Shown piece by piece: positions 1-11,699 of a stretch of 64,000 nt of DNA. Source of the stretch: Bos javanicus (Eukaryota; Chordata; Mammalia; Artiodactyla; Bovidae); assembly GCF_032452875.1 (NCBI RefSeq), contig NC_083897.1, positions 10,336,854 through 10,400,853 on the forward strand. Direction: 5' to 3'. The translations under genes and the position numbers were made by a program. The notes beneath the pieces were generated by a model. The model was given only the letters and a program-made list of their open reading frames with translations. It was not told the origin of the DNA and made no database searches. Positions within the stretch are counted from its first letter, which is position 1, and each line of letters starts with the position of its first letter.

Positions 1-850
1 GAGTAGAACTGGTAAATAGGGAAATACCATAGGTTTTTGAGAAGATGAATGAGATGAAGGGTATATCATTTAAAGGAAATTAGATTAGCCATGGTTTATG
101 AGTGGGCTTAATCAGGGATAAAAAAGACTGTAGAGACAAGTAGGCTGTAATAATCCATTCACAGGGGAATAGTGTTTTAAAATGACATATTTTCTGGAAA
201 TGAAATTTAAGGTATAAACATGTCTAAATAATGTTAACAAGACTTGTGTATTGCCTGGGCAGATGAGATGGAGAAGTAGTCAAGTGGCTACAAAATTCTG
301 AGCTTGAGAGTTGACAGAGGAAACAAAATTTTAAAGGAGAACACAAAGAAAGTGAGGATGTGGATTCATTCAGTATTGAATGAATCAATTCAGTATTGAA
401 CAAGTGAATTTAAGATGGCTCAATTAAAAAAAAAAAAGCAATGAAAGAAATCCATCCTCCTCTTAACTTGAAAAGTTCCTTTGAGACATCTCTCTCTCCT
501 GATTTCCTCATAATAGCAGTCACAAATACAAGACCTTAGTATTCTTTGGTTTCTTATACTGGAAGGTATAAAGGATAAAGTAAATTTTAGGATTTGTTAT
601 TTTTAAATGCTAAAAATCACATTATGAATTCCTAAACAAAATATGGTGGTAGGTATTAGGGAAAACAGAAAATGCTGTAGCACCATGATAACTCCCATTC
701 TTTAGAAACTTAGTAAAAGATAATACTGAGGGATGGTGGAGAGAGCATTGTGAAAAGTAGACTGAGTGCTGGTTGTCATTTCATCTCATCCAGATGTTCT
801 CTTATCTTGGAAAGGAAAACTGTTTTCTGCTTATAAAAACAACTGCCTTC
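1..850. other. Unique AT-rich sequence, no gene seen
   Basis: No coding frame, RNA gene or clear repeat is visible. An A-run lies near 426-437. Parts of 1-330 faintly resemble the interior of L2 on the minus strand, but too weakly to call. The short motif attcagtattgaa occurs twice near 370-400. Confidence 0.5.
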
Positions 851-866
851 AGCATCATTTCTCTTT

Positions 867-978
867 CTTTTGCCACGTGGCATGTGGGATCTTAGTACCC
901 TAGTCAGGGATTGAACGCACATCCATCCCCTGCACTACAAACTCAGAGTCTTAACCAGTGGACAGCCAGGGAAGTCCC
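867..978 (-). mobile_element. CHR-like tRNA-Glu-derived SINE
   Basis: Read on the minus strand, this begins with the tRNA-like head of cetartiodactyl CHR SINEs (ggacttccctggctgtcc), has a B-box-like segment, and ends in the cacatgccacgtggc motif typical of the family. The direct repeats agcatcatt at 851-859 and 979-987 look like a target-site duplication; it extends to about 16 bp with two mismatches. The family is mobilised by LINE machinery. The copy is non-coding and old enough to have several substitutions. Confidence 0.85.
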
Positions 979-994
979 AGCATCATTGCTTTTT

Positions 995-1429
995 GAAGGC
1001 AGGTGTGTATAATCTCACTTGTGCCCAAATGATAGTGGCAATACAAGGAGTTGACGTGGTTTGCAAAAGCATCCTATATATGTGTATGGGAAACTTGAAG
1101 GTAAATAATGTATTCTTTCATGTCCAAATGTTCTATGAAATTGTTAATGGGACAAGAAAACATGAAGAAAACAATAAGAAAAAACTCAAGAAATCTGAAC
1201 TTCTAGAACTTGGTTCATGTCTATATTACGTCAAAACTACTGGTTGAAAATTCCAATAAAAGTGCATTCAGACCAGTTTGATGCTATATTTGACTGGAGT
1301 GGATTCTAATGCACTGCACACAGTAGCTATTCAATAAATATGAATAATGATGCTAGTGGTTTAATAAAATGTTAAACTTTATAACCCATTGGGCAAAATA
1401 TTGACAACTCTAATTGTTTATACTGGTCA
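995..1429. other. Unique sequence, no gene seen
   Basis: The longest plus-strand frame (993-1247, 84 codons) has no recognisable domain or low-complexity signature and no neighbouring exon signals. I treat it as chance. Confidence 0.45.
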
Positions 1430-1850
1430 CCTCCAAAATCCTTTTTTTGTATCCTTTAACCAACACCTGATTCACTTCCCTACCATGGTATTCACCATTC
1501 TACTCTGATGTATGCATTTGACTTCTTTAGATTTCAGATACAAGTGAACAGTTTTTCTGTGTTTGGTTTATTGCACTTAGTGTAATGTCCTCTAAGTTCA
1601 TCTATATTGTCAGAAACGACAAGATCACATTCTTTCTTAAGGCTGAATACTATTTCATTGCACATATATGCCACAATTTCTCTATGTATTCATCAACTAG
1701 TAGTTTGTTTTCATGCATTGGCTATTGTGAAGAGTGCTGCAGTGAATATAGTAGTAATCCTGTTACTGTGTATATATTTATCAATCATCATGTTGCACAT
1801 GCTAGACATACACACTTTTCATTTAAAAATAACAGAAAAGAAAATTTTAA
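1430..1850 (-). mobile_element. Old mammalian L1 (L1M-type) 3' fragment
   Basis: The plus strand carries phrases typical of antisense L1M 3' ends: a segment about a changing mark near 1500-1600, then ggctgaatactatttcattg and ggctattgtgaagagtgctgcagtgaa. This is the terminal ORF2/3' UTR zone in reverse. It is heavily diverged, and the two overlapping frames here (1585-1909) are chance frames in it. Confidence 0.75.
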
Positions 1851-1859
1851 AGAAATTAA

Positions 1860-3640
1860 AAAAAAGAAAAACCTGGGAGACCCTGCCTCCTGTTTGGACT
1901 AGCTATTGAGTCCTGGGTTACACAAAGGGACTTGGACAAGAACTTTCAAGTTCTAAAAATTTGATTCAGTCTCTTTTATCTTTGTACAAATTGGCATGTT
2001 CAAGAGTACAAAGAATGAAAATAAGGTAATAGATAGAAACATGTCACTGGTAACAAGAGAGAGATCTAATGATTTATTTTAAAACTTTCTAAGCTTTGAA
2101 ACTAAAGAGAGCTTAATTTACATCTACAGAACTTATGCACTTAAATGAGCTATTTTTGTTCTCTTGCACGCAATCTCCCCCTTCTGTTCCTGCTGTGTTC
2201 CAGAGACAAATCAAAATAAATTTACAGTAATAAAATTAAGAGCTTAAACATGCTGTTCTTGAATATGTTCGTTAAGTTGTTCCCCCCCACCCCACCTACT
2301 GTGATTTGCCATGAAGTTTCAAAAACTCTTTATTTGGTTGGTAGACAAGCTAATTTATCACAAAAGTACAAAACGTCATTTCGAAAGCCTAATAACTAAA
2401 AAATTACATTTGCCCGCCATAGAGAATGCAACAATTTGTGGTTGTTAGAGAAATGTCACTGAAGGTATTGAGTTAACATATGCAAACAGCAACAACTTTC
2501 CTTTCTTCTTTAACTTTCCAGTCAAATAAAAACATTTTTGCAAGTTTTAGATGAAATCATGTTCTGAAATTTAAATCATATGCTTTCCTTGGCATGAGAA
2601 AGACTACTGACCTTCTCTAAGTACATAAAGCAGGGTGTTTCGTGTTGTTTGAAGATATTTTGAGTTTGCTTTTTAATGTGAGCCCTATGTGAACAAGGAG
2701 CCTTGCTTGAGCGTGTTTTGAAAGTGGAGGGAGTGCCAGATCCCAGTTCTCCAATGGAGAGCTGGCAAGTTGCCCTACTCAATATTCATCCACTGAGCAG
2801 AAAAATATTGATGTTCACAGAAGAAAAGAATTAAATATGCATTTTAAAAGTGTAAATAAAATGTGTCACTTTATAAGCTTTTGAGGATTAGGAGGAATCA
2901 GACATTCTAACTTTTATTGACACATTGACACCAGCAAAGGTAAAGAAAAGATGATAGGATGTCATAAGGTTTACTCATTGTGTCTTGAAATTCTCATACT
3001 AATAAAAGTATTATTATTGGAAGCATATAAAGATAAGAATTATCTAATTTTACAAACTCTGCCAGCAAAATAGAGAAAGAGGACTAAGGTTAAAATATTA
3101 TACAGACAGAGGGATATAAGAGGCATTTATTTGCCTTTTTTAGCTTTGTGCTTTTATCATGGATTAATTTCATCCCCTTTGAGCTACTGACTAATTGATT
3201 TACGAACCTTGGGGCATGAAGGCAGACAATTTCACAGAGTTATTTTGTTTGCTTGACCAGATAAATCAAGATTATTTGGATAAGTCCAAATGACCACATA
3301 CTTATATCATTAAGACTCACTTATATTTTCTATAATATGTAAATTGGCCCAAGGTATCACACTGAAGTTCAACTATCCAAAAACCTTTCTGATTTTGATA
3401 ATTAACAGTCTTAATAACACTTTGTCACTAAGCAAAACTGGGGCAAATGCTGACTTTCAATATACATTTGTTATGCAGCATGAATGAGTATAAATAATGT
3501 TATGTGGGAGCATTTGAAAGTGATTCTTTTAACTAATATTTTTAAGTTGACATGGAAGTTTAAAGATGAAAAAACTAGAATGATTGGAGAATTTCAGAAA
3601 GTTAATGCCTCCTATTTTATGAGTGACTGAACTGTTTAAG
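1860..3640. other. Unique AT-rich sequence, no gene seen
   Basis: I see no SINE, LINE, LTR or plausible exon. A short C-run occurs at 2281-2294. The minus-strand frame at 2576-2782 has no recognisable feature. Confidence 0.5.
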
Positions 3641-3644
3641 TAGG

Positions 3645-3810
3645 TATACACAATTCTTTCTTTGTTCCTATCTTTCTATTAGATGCTCAATAAATACTTC
3701 TTGAATAAATAAATGAATGAATTTCCCATTAGCTTCTAAAGGAAAGGAGCCATGATTTAAACATCTCTCTATCCCCACAGTTCAGGACATTATTTGACAG
3801 AAATCTTCGC
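3645..3810 (+). mobile_element. L2 (LINE/L2) 3'-end relic
   Basis: Two neighbouring matches to the L2 3' terminus are visible. The first has tgctcaataaatacttcttgaataaa followed by a (TGAA)-like tail near 3682-3722. The second resembles the region just upstream of that terminus (about 3740-3800, atccccacag...). They are ancient and fragmentary, so the boundaries are approximate. Confidence 0.55.
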
Positions 3811-3947
3811 CAAGAGTTTATTCTACCTTTACTCTAAAATATAGAATAGAAGTATGAATACATCTCAAGCTTATCTTTAAGTCCTTCCCTACAACCCTTA
3901 ACCTCTTCAAGATATCTCTGATCTTGAATTCTTAAGTATTTGAGGAA

Positions 3948-6162
3948 TTCCAGTTCAGTTCCGTTCAGTTGCTCAGTCATGTCCAACTCTTCGCAACCCC
4001 ATGGGCTGCAGCACACCAGGCTTCCCTGTCCATCACCAACTCCCGGAGCTTACTCGAACTCATGTCCATTCAGTCGTGATACCATCCAATCATGTCATCC
4101 TCTGTCGTCCCCTTCTCCTCTCACCTTCAATCTTTCCCAGCATCAGGGTCTTTTCAAATGAGTCAGTTCTTCACATCAGGTGGCCAAAGTATTAGAGTTT
4201 CACCTTCAGCATCAGGTTTTCCAATGAATATTAAGGACTGATTTCCTTTAGGATGGACTGGTTGGATCTCCTTGCTGGCCAAGGGATTCTCAAGAGTCTT
4301 CTCCAAAACCATGGTTCAAAAGCATCAATTCTTTGGTGCTCAGCTTCTTTGACTAGACAGACCTTTGTTGGCAAAGTAATGTCTTTGCTTTTTAATATGC
4401 TGTGTACATTGGTCATAGCTTTTCTTCCAAGGAGCAAGCCTCTTTTAATTTCATGGCTACAGTCACAATCTACAGTGATTTTGGAGCCCCCACCAAAACA
4501 AAGTCTGTCACTGTTTCCATTGTCTTCCTGTCTGTGTGCCATGAAGTGATGAGACTGGATGCCATGATGTTAGTTTTCTGATTATTGAGCTTTAAGCCAA
4601 CTTTTTCACTCTCCTCTTTCACTTTCTTCAAGAGGCTCTTTAGTTCTTCTTTACTTTCTGCCATAAGTGTGGTGTCATCTGCATATCTGAGGTTATTGAT
4701 ATTTCTCCCAGCAATCTTGGTTCCAGCTTGTGCTTCATCCAGTCCAGAATTTCTCGTGATGTACTCTGCATATAAGTTAAATAAGCAGGGTGACAGTATA
4801 CAGCTTGACGTATTCCTTTCCGATTTGGAACTTATTTGGACATGTTGTTCCATGTCCAGTTCTAACTGTTGCTTCTTGACCTGCGTACAGAATTCTCAAT
4901 AGGCAGGTCAGGTGGTCTGGTATTCCTATGTCATTAAGAATGTTCCACAGTTTGTTGTAGTCCAGAGTCAATGGCTTTGCCATAGTCAATAAAGCAGAAA
5001 TAGATGTTTTTCTGGAACTCTCTTGCTTTTTCAATGATCCAATGGATGTTGGTAATTTACTCTCTGGTTCCTCTGCCTTTTCTAAATCCAGCTTGAACAT
5101 CTGGAAGTTCACAGTTCACGTATTGTTGAAGCCTGGCTTGGAGAATTTTGAGCATTAATTTGTTAGCCTGTGATATGAGTGCAGTTGTGTGCTAGTTTGA
5201 GCATTCTTTGGCATAACCTTTCTTTGGGATTGGAATGAAAACTGACCTTTTCCAGTCCTGTGGCCACTGCTGAGTTTTCCAAATTTTGCTGGCATTTTGA
5301 GTGCAGCACTTTCACAGAATCATCTTTTAAGATCTGAAGTATCTCAGCTGCAATTCCATCACCTCTTCTAGCTTTGTTCATAGTGATGCTTCCTAAGGCC
5401 CACTTGACTTCACATTCCAGGATGTCTGGCTCTAGGTGAGTGATCACACCATCATGATTATCTGGGTTGTGAAGATCTTTTATGTATAGTTCTTCTGTGT
5501 ATCCTTGTTACCTTTTCTAAATATCTTCTGCTTCTGTTAGGTCCATACCATTTCTGTCCTTTATTGTGCCCATCTTTGCATGAAACTTTCCCTTGGTATC
5601 TCCAATTTTCTTGAAGAGATCTCTAGTCTTTCCCCTTCTATTGTTTTCCTCTATTTCTTTGCATTGATCACTGAGGAAGGCTTTCTTATCTCTCCTTGCT
5701 ATTCTTTGGAACTCTGCATTCCAATGGGTATATCTTTCCTTTTTTCCTTTCCCTTTCACTTCTCTTCTTTTCACAGCTACTTGTAAGGCCTCTGCAGACA
5801 ACCATTTTGCCTTTTTGCATTTCTTTTTCTTGGGGATGGTCATGACCACTGCTTCCTGTACAATGTCATGAACTTCCGTCCATAGTCCTTCAGGCACTCT
5901 ATCAGATCTAATCCCTTGAATCTATTTGTCGCTTCCACTGTATAATCACAAGGGATTTGATTTAGGTCATACCTGAATGTTCTAGTGGTTTTCCCTACTT
6001 TCTTCAATTTAAGTCTGAATTTGGCAATTAGGAGTTCATGATCTAAGCCATAGTCAGCTCCTGGTCTTATTTTTGCTGACTGTATAGAGGTTCTTCATCT
6101 TTGGCTGCAAATAATATAGTCAGTCTTATTTCTGTTTTGACCATCTGGTGATGTCCATCGCA
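3948..6162 (-). mobile_element. BovB (RTE LINE), 5'-truncated
   Basis: The minus strand carries the last two thirds of BovB: part of the region after the endonuclease, all the reverse transcriptase, and the 3' terminus with the short ACTGA-type repeat (here cagttcagttccgttcag on the plus strand). Homology stops near 6162, within the end of the endonuclease domain (compare 33388-33405 in the longer copy). RTE elements encode one protein with an endonuclease and a reverse transcriptase. I could not identify a target duplication. The copy lies tail-outward next to an oppositely oriented BovB at 6327-7139. Confidence 0.93.
4231..5897 (-). pseudogene. BovB reverse transcriptase remnant
   Basis: Minus-strand frames at 5517-5897, 5163-5447, 4777-5112, 4470-4853 and 4231-4542 together spell successive pieces of the BovB protein. 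In order these are a basic linker, RT blocks with a DWKR-like zone, a thumb-proximal segment, the YADD catalytic box (codons near 4676-4690) and the C-terminal zone with CESWTIKK-like residues largely lost. At least four frameshifts or stops separate them, so no RT can be made. BovB RT copies element RNA at a nicked target; here it is only a relic. Confidence 0.9.
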
Positions 6163-6249
6163 GTTATAGTTGGCTATATATTTAACAAAAACTTTTATAT
6201 GTGAAATATACAAATAATTCCTATACAAGGAAGGCTACAGTATCAAAGT

Positions 6250-6326
6250 AACTTTTTTCAGCTTTATTGAAGTATAGTTGACGAATAAAATTGTACTATA
6301 TTTAAAGTGTACTACATGATTTGATA
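6250..6326 (-). mobile_element. Old L1 3' terminus (left half)
   Basis: Sequence of the type cagctttattgaagtatag is the antisense 3' end of L1M/HAL1-like elements. It resumes at 7140-7165 after the BovB insertion, which shows it was there first. Similar short tails occur at 10705-10800 and 23928-24015. Confidence 0.6.
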
Positions 6327-7139
6327 GCTGGAACCAAGAGTGCCGGGAGAAATATTAATAACCTCAGATATGCAGATGATACCACCCTTATGGGAAAAAG
6401 CAAAGAAGAACTAAAGAGCCTCTTGATGAAAGTGAAAGAGGAGAGTGAAAAAGTTGGCTTAAAGCTCAACATTCAGAAAACTAACATCATGGCATCTGGT
6501 CCAATCACTTCATGGCAAATAGATGGGGAAACAATGAAAACAGTGACAGATTTTATTTTGGGGGGCTCCAAAATCACTGTAGATGGTGACTGTAGCCGTG
6601 AAATTAAAAGAGGCTTGCTCCTTGGAAGAAAAGCTATGACAAAGCTAGACAGCATATTAATAAACAGACATTACTTTGCGGACAAAGCTTCATCTTATCA
6701 AAGCTATGGTTTTACCTGTAGTCATGTATATGGATGTGAGAGTTGGACCATAAAAAAGCTGAGCACGAAAGAAATGATGCTTTTGAACTGTTGTGTTGGA
6801 GAAGACTCTTGAGAGTCCCTTGGACTGCAGGGAGATCAAACCAGTCAATCCTAAAGGATATCAGTCCTGAATATTCATTGAAAGGACTGATGCTAAAGTT
6901 GAAGCTCCAATACTTTGGCCACCTGATGCAAAGAACTGACTCACTGGAAAAGATTCTGATACTGGGAAAGACTGAAGGCTGGAGCAGGGGATGACAGAGG
7001 ATGAGATGGTTGGATGGCATCACAAACTCAATGGACATGAGTTTGAGCACGCTTAGGGAGTTTGTGATGAACAGGGAAGCCTGACATGCTGGAGTCCATG
7101 GGGTCACAAAGAGTCAGACTCGTTGAGTGACTGAACTGG
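6327..7139 (+). mobile_element. BovB, 5'-truncated, with perfect target duplication
   Basis: This is the last 813 bp of BovB. It begins just before the RT catalytic YADD box (near 6368-6379) and ends in the gtcagactcgttgagtgactgaactg-type terminus. It is flanked by acatgatttgata at 6314-6326 and 7140-7152, a perfect 13-bp target-site duplication. The duplicated bases belong to an older L1 tail, so the nesting order is clear. A long frame across 6321-6812 is RT C-terminal sequence, with a run of G (6559-6564) where the frame begins to differ from other copies. It has no full domain and cannot act. Confidence 0.96.
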
Positions 7140-7229
7140 ACATGATTTGATATATGTGAATGTTGAGAAAGGATTCCTGCCATCAATAAAATAGCTCTTT
7201 TCTTTCTTGATTGTTTACATGACTTAGGA

Positions 7230-7410
7230 AAAAGCAAAGCCTTAGAGAACAAGATATCTACTGGTTTGAATACTGGCTCTACCAAGTTACAAACTGCAAT
7301 ATGAGGTAAGTTATTAAATTCTTCTGAGTCTGTTTCTTCACATATGAAATGTGGTCAATCATACTCATATAACTAAATAACAGATATGAAAGTTCTTTGG
7401 TGTATAAATA
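7230..7410 (+). mobile_element. MIR SINE relic
   Basis: The order of motifs fits a degraded MIR core: tttgaatactggctctacca, then gaggtaagttattaaattcttctgagtctgtttc, then the at-rich atgaaatgtggtcaat segment. Boundaries are uncertain. Confidence 0.55.
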
Positions 7411-7596
7411 GTTGAATAGAACAGATACTTAGATACAACAGTTTCTTAAATCTATGTTTTTTGAATATTTTGTTTCTTAACATTCATAGTTTTGTGAATA
7501 AGGTATACTTAACTAAAATGCAATTATCTGATAAATGATGTTTGTGTTTTGACAAGAATGCTTAGATATTTGTCTAGATACAAATTATAAGTTTTT

Positions 7597-7845
7597 GGAT
7601 GGCACTATAGTGTTAAGACTGGCACTATATTTAGTATTGATATTGCTGTGTTTGGAAACAAAAGATATACATTAGAATCCTGGCTCTTCCACTTCCTAAC
7701 TCTGTAATTTCACCTCTCTGAGTTTTACATTCCACATCTCTAAAATGAGAATAAAATACCTACCTTACCTGCTTCTAAGTTTGTTATAAGGAAAAAAAAA
7801 TGAGATAATGGGTGTGAAAATACTGTGTAAAGTGCCAAGATCCAC
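7597..7845 (+). mobile_element. MIR SINE relic
   Basis: Motifs ttagaatcctggctcttcca, ctctgagttttacattc and aaaatgagaataaaatacctacc follow MIR core order. The 3' side carries gtgtaaagtgcca, like the MIR/L2-like tail. It is better preserved than the copy at 7230. Confidence 0.75.
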
Positions 7846-7849
7846 AATC

Positions 7850-9404
7850 TACCTTCCATGTGTTAGATTTGACTTGGTCTTCATTGATTTGTCAGAAGCA
7901 GTTATTTCATGGTTAAGAGAATTGACTGAGAATAATGACAGAAATTGCTTAAGAAACACATCACACATGATCTGCAATGATAAATTTTTATTTCGGTCTC
8001 TATCACAGATGTGATACGTGATCTTGAAAAAAAATTACTTTTTTGTTTCCTAGTTCTCAAAATGGGAGCAAGAATTACTCCAATTAGTGCAGATTAATAT
8101 AAGGATTTCAAGGGTGATAACACATACTGAGATACTGGATTAAGAGAAACACTGTAATTGCAAATGTAACAGGGTGTTCCTTATTGTCAATAAGGAGTTT
8201 TCATTATCCAATCTGTTTCTTTGGCTAAGAAAGGCATTGAATCAGAGTTTCCCCTGCTGTTAAACTATAATACTATGTTAACATTTTATTAAATGGAACT
8301 GTCGTAGTTCCAAAATGTCAATAAAAGTAGTTCACTCCCAGGCAGTAGCTTTTCCATTGTAAGAATCTGACTTATTCATTCATGATAATAACACCCAAGT
8401 ATGAACCTTAAAATTCTCTAAATGTATAATCATTTACGTGTAGAATTGACATTAAGAATTGTCATGATAATGTCTTTAAGCTTGAGTGATAAGCTAAAAA
8501 TCAAAGAATTAATTTAAAATAAGCTGACAGAGAGCCCTGATTCACACAAAAATCTGAAATGGTGTTTTGTTGTCAATGAATTTTGTGATGGCAGCTGGGT
8601 GAAGAGTGGTGGTGGAGGGGGTGGTAGAGGTCATGAAAGGATGGAACAGTTAGTAATAGAGACATTTAATCAAGAAACTATTGCAATTAATAACTGCAAA
8701 ATAAATCTTTATCTATTGTAATCAAACTGTATGTAGATAGGGGATTTGCATGGGTGACAGAAAGATTGAAATCACTAGAAGCTTTCAGCCATGAAGGAGT
8801 TATGCGCTGCAAACAGTCAAATCAAGATCTTTCATCCATGACAGAATGGCTTGTTACTTTGCACAAAGGACAATAAATTGGTTTATAAGCAAAGAGAGTA
8901 ATTTTTTTAAACACTCTACTACATGTATAACAACCCTTGTAACATATCTGTCAAGCACGTTATTTGTAAATACAAAAGGAATTTGAAAATAAATCTTAAA
9001 GCCAGAAAATCAGGGAGAAAGACTTTGGTGGAAATAAAATGTGTCTAAGAAATAGGTAATCACAAAGTCTGACAAATTACCTTCTTGGTGATGTACATCC
9101 AAAATGGAAAATATTACTGAGAGATGGCTGTATTTACTGAGAGGGAGAAGAAATCCAGGAGCTAGAATTTTTTCTGCATTATTTTTCCATCTTACTGATG
9201 AGGCCTTAGTGAAAATAAATATGTAAGTTACAGGCATTCAATTCATTTTCTATAGATCCAAATGACTCACAGTTAATGGTTCAAACAAAAACACGTTTGC
9301 TAAAGTAAGAGAATGCTCCCATAAAACAATTCTGAATGCAGGCATAACTTTAATTTTCCAATGAAAGGAAGTTAATGTTCTTTTGTCTTTAATACAATGC
9401 TGCA
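7850..9404. other. Unique sequence, no gene seen
   Basis: I see no recognisable repeat or coding signal here. A short G-rich patch lies at 8606-8627. The minus-strand frame at 9010-9237 is unremarkable. Confidence 0.5.
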
Positions 9405-9415
9405 AAAGAATCTTT

Positions 9416-9665
9416 GTGGTTGTTGTTTAGTCATTAAGTCGCGTCCAACTCTTTAGCAACTCCATGGACTCTAGCCTACCAGGCTCCTCTGTCCATGGGA
9501 TTTCCCATGCAAGAATACTGGAGTGGGTTGCCATTTCCTTCTCCAAGGTATCTTCCTGACCCAGGGATCAAATGTGCATCTATTGATTGGCAATCCCCAG
9601 GGACTGAATGTACGTCTCTTGCATCAGCAGGGTTATGTTTACCACTGAGCCACCTGGGAAGCCCC
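9416..9665 (-). mobile_element. Bov-tA SINE
   Basis: Read on the minus strand, this has a tRNA-like head (ggggcttcccaggtggctc), then the Bov-A unit ending gactaaacaacaaccac. The inner tRNA-related segment carries an extra repeat-like stretch near 9575-9610. Flanks aaagaatcttt (9405-9415) and aaagcatcttt (9666-9676) form an 11-bp target duplication with one mismatch. Bov-tA is a tRNA-Glu head fused to a BovB-derived tail and relies on BovB for movement. Confidence 0.93.
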
Positions 9666-9966
9666 AAAGCATCTTTAGTCAACTCAAAGCAACAACAACA
9701 ACAACAAAAGAACCCCAAATAAGGGTTTTGAAATGGAATAAAAGGTCAGGGAAAAAAAACAAAATTTGCACTCCTTAAAAATTGATTAACTTTTTTTGGA
9801 TTATATCAGGTGTAATAAAGACTGTTTTCCAAAAGTTGTTCCATTTATGAGGAATTCAGTTATACTTGAAATAAACTACACTTTTAATATGTCTATGAAT
9901 TTATTGTTTACTATAGAAATTTTTTCCCAAACCCAGTCTCAAATTAAAATTTAATGAAGTGTCATT

Positions 9967-9968
<2 letters not shown>

Positions 9969-10008
<40 letters not shown>

Positions 10009-10025
10009 GAGAGAGAGAGAGAGAA
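9969..10025. repeat. (AT)n followed by (GA)n microsatellite
   Basis: An uninterrupted AT run of about 36 bp at 9969-10005 joins a GA run at 10008-10024. Such compound arrays are usually length-polymorphic. Confidence 0.97.
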
Positions 10026-10137
10026 AGGTGGTTAGGCTAGGAATGAAGAATTACTGTTTACTTCCCTTCCTTGAATTTTAGTATACCTCACTTATTTAAC
10101 TTACTTGAATTTTCTCCTCAATAAAAGTTAGTGATTT

Positions 10138-10250
10138 CTCTCCCTCTCATCTCTCCCTCTTTCTCTCCTTCCCTCTATCATGTTTACAGACACACACATG
10201 CACATGGACACAGGCACAGACAGAAACACACACGTACACACTCATGTGTA
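10138..10250. repeat. Pyrimidine-rich and CA-rich low-complexity block
   Basis: A CT-rich stretch (about 10138-10178) passes into imperfect CA repeats (10188-10246). The following 10250-10700 is AT-rich and unique. Confidence 0.8.
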
Positions 10251-10704
10251 CCATTCTTTCAAGGAAACCAGTTGCTGTGAGGACAATGTTTACACTATGT
10301 AATACTTAGTCACTTTTGGTCAAAATAAAGAAGAGTTTCATGTCTAAACTTAAAAATTTGAGACAGAATAGCTTTAGGAGGATATTATATAGTGATACAA
10401 AAGAAAGTAAAAACATCATGAATAATAGGCATAGAAAATTAGCTGTCAATAGATGGTTAAAATTGAAGGCTGAGTTCTGATATGAAAATGCACACTTAAA
10501 ACATCTTTAAAATATAATGAACTTAGTAAAACTTCAATTAATAAGAATGGTTGAGGAATGCAGGTTTTAGTTTTTGTTTGCTGCTGGTTTTTGCTTTTGT
10601 TTTTATTGACCAAGTCTTAAGAAGAAAATCTCCTGTTTCAATCTCAGATGTTGAAGAACTTTTTAAAAATACCATTTTTATTTCTATTTTTAATGCGAGA
10701 AGGT

Positions 10705-10800
10705 AAAGTGTATTTTTTCCAGCTTTAATGAAGTACAGTTGACAAATAAAAATATAATAGATTTAAAGTATACAACTATATATATGTATGTTACACAGAC
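10705..10800 (-). mobile_element. Old L1 3'-terminus fragment
   Basis: Antisense 3'-end phrase cagctttaatgaagtacag followed by tttaaagtatacaact. It abuts a plus-strand L1 ORF2 piece, so two different old L1 insertions meet near 10800. Confidence 0.55.
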
Positions 10801-11690
10801 TGTAATGAGGAAAATTGAAAAAATTGACAAATATATGGAGATTAAACAATATGCTCCTGAACAGCCAATGGGTCAAAGAAGAACTATATCTTGAGGAAAT
10901 GGAAACAAGACATACCTAAACTTATGAACTGCAGCAAAAGCAGTTCTGAGAGGGACAAACCCCTACATTAGGCAAAAAGAAAGATTTCAAATAAACAATA
11001 TATCTAATGTACACGTCGTTCATGTGTGCTTTGTCAGTTGTGTCTGACTCTTTGTGACTCTATGAACTGTAGGCAACCAGGCTCCTCCGTCCGTGGGACT
11101 CTCCAGGCAAGAATACTCGAGTGTGTTGCCATGCCCTCCTCCATGGGATCTTCCTGATCCAGGGATGAACCTACATCTCCTGTGGCTCCTGCATTGGCAG
11201 GCAGGTTCTTTACCACTAGCACCACCTGGGAAGCCCAACTTTACACCTCAGGAACTAGAAAAAGAAACACTAAGCCCAAAGTTATTAGCACTGAAGCAAA
11301 TAATGTTTAGAATGAAAACAAACAAACTAGAGACTAAAGAAACAATAGAAAAAAATCAATGAAATTAAAGTTTGTTTTTAAAAACATAAACAAAATTGAC
11401 AAATCTTTAGCTAAACTAAGAGAAAAAGGGAAGACTCAAATAAAATCAGAAATGAAAGAGGAGATATGACACTGATACCTCATAAATATTAAGGATCATA
11501 AGAAACTACTGTGAACAATTACACACAAATTGGGTAACCTAGAAAATAAAATGGATAAATTCCCAGAAACATACATCCTACCAAAACTGAATTATGGAGA
11601 GATAGAAAATCTGAGCAGATGAGTAAGGACAGTGAATGAGCATAAAAGGACATTGAATAAAACTTCCAGCAAAGAAAAGCTCAGGACCAT
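10800..11690 (+). mobile_element. Old L1 (L1M-type) ORF2 fragment, split by a SINE
   Basis: Plus-strand sequence follows the middle of L1 ORF2. One stretch reads through aacagccaatgggtcaaag and aaaagcagttctgagaggga, then after the SINE through gaactagaaaaagaaacac, aaggatcataagaaactact and ttccagcaaagaaaagc. This is the zone between the endonuclease and the reverse transcriptase. Stops and indels are dense. A Bov-tA sits inside at 11018-11236. Confidence 0.88.
11018..11236 (-). mobile_element. Bov-tA SINE inside old L1
   Basis: Minus-strand tRNA-like head (gggcttcccaggtggtgc) and Bov-A tail. The flanks at 11005-11017 and 11237-11249 agree at 9 of 13 positions. Both halves of the L1 read through the join, so they are probably the decayed target duplication. 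Confidence 0.9.
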
Positions 11691-11699
11691 TTTGTTTCC

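Noticed and set aside
1..330. A possible L2 relic
   Set aside because: Only scattered short similarities; no ordered set of landmarks.
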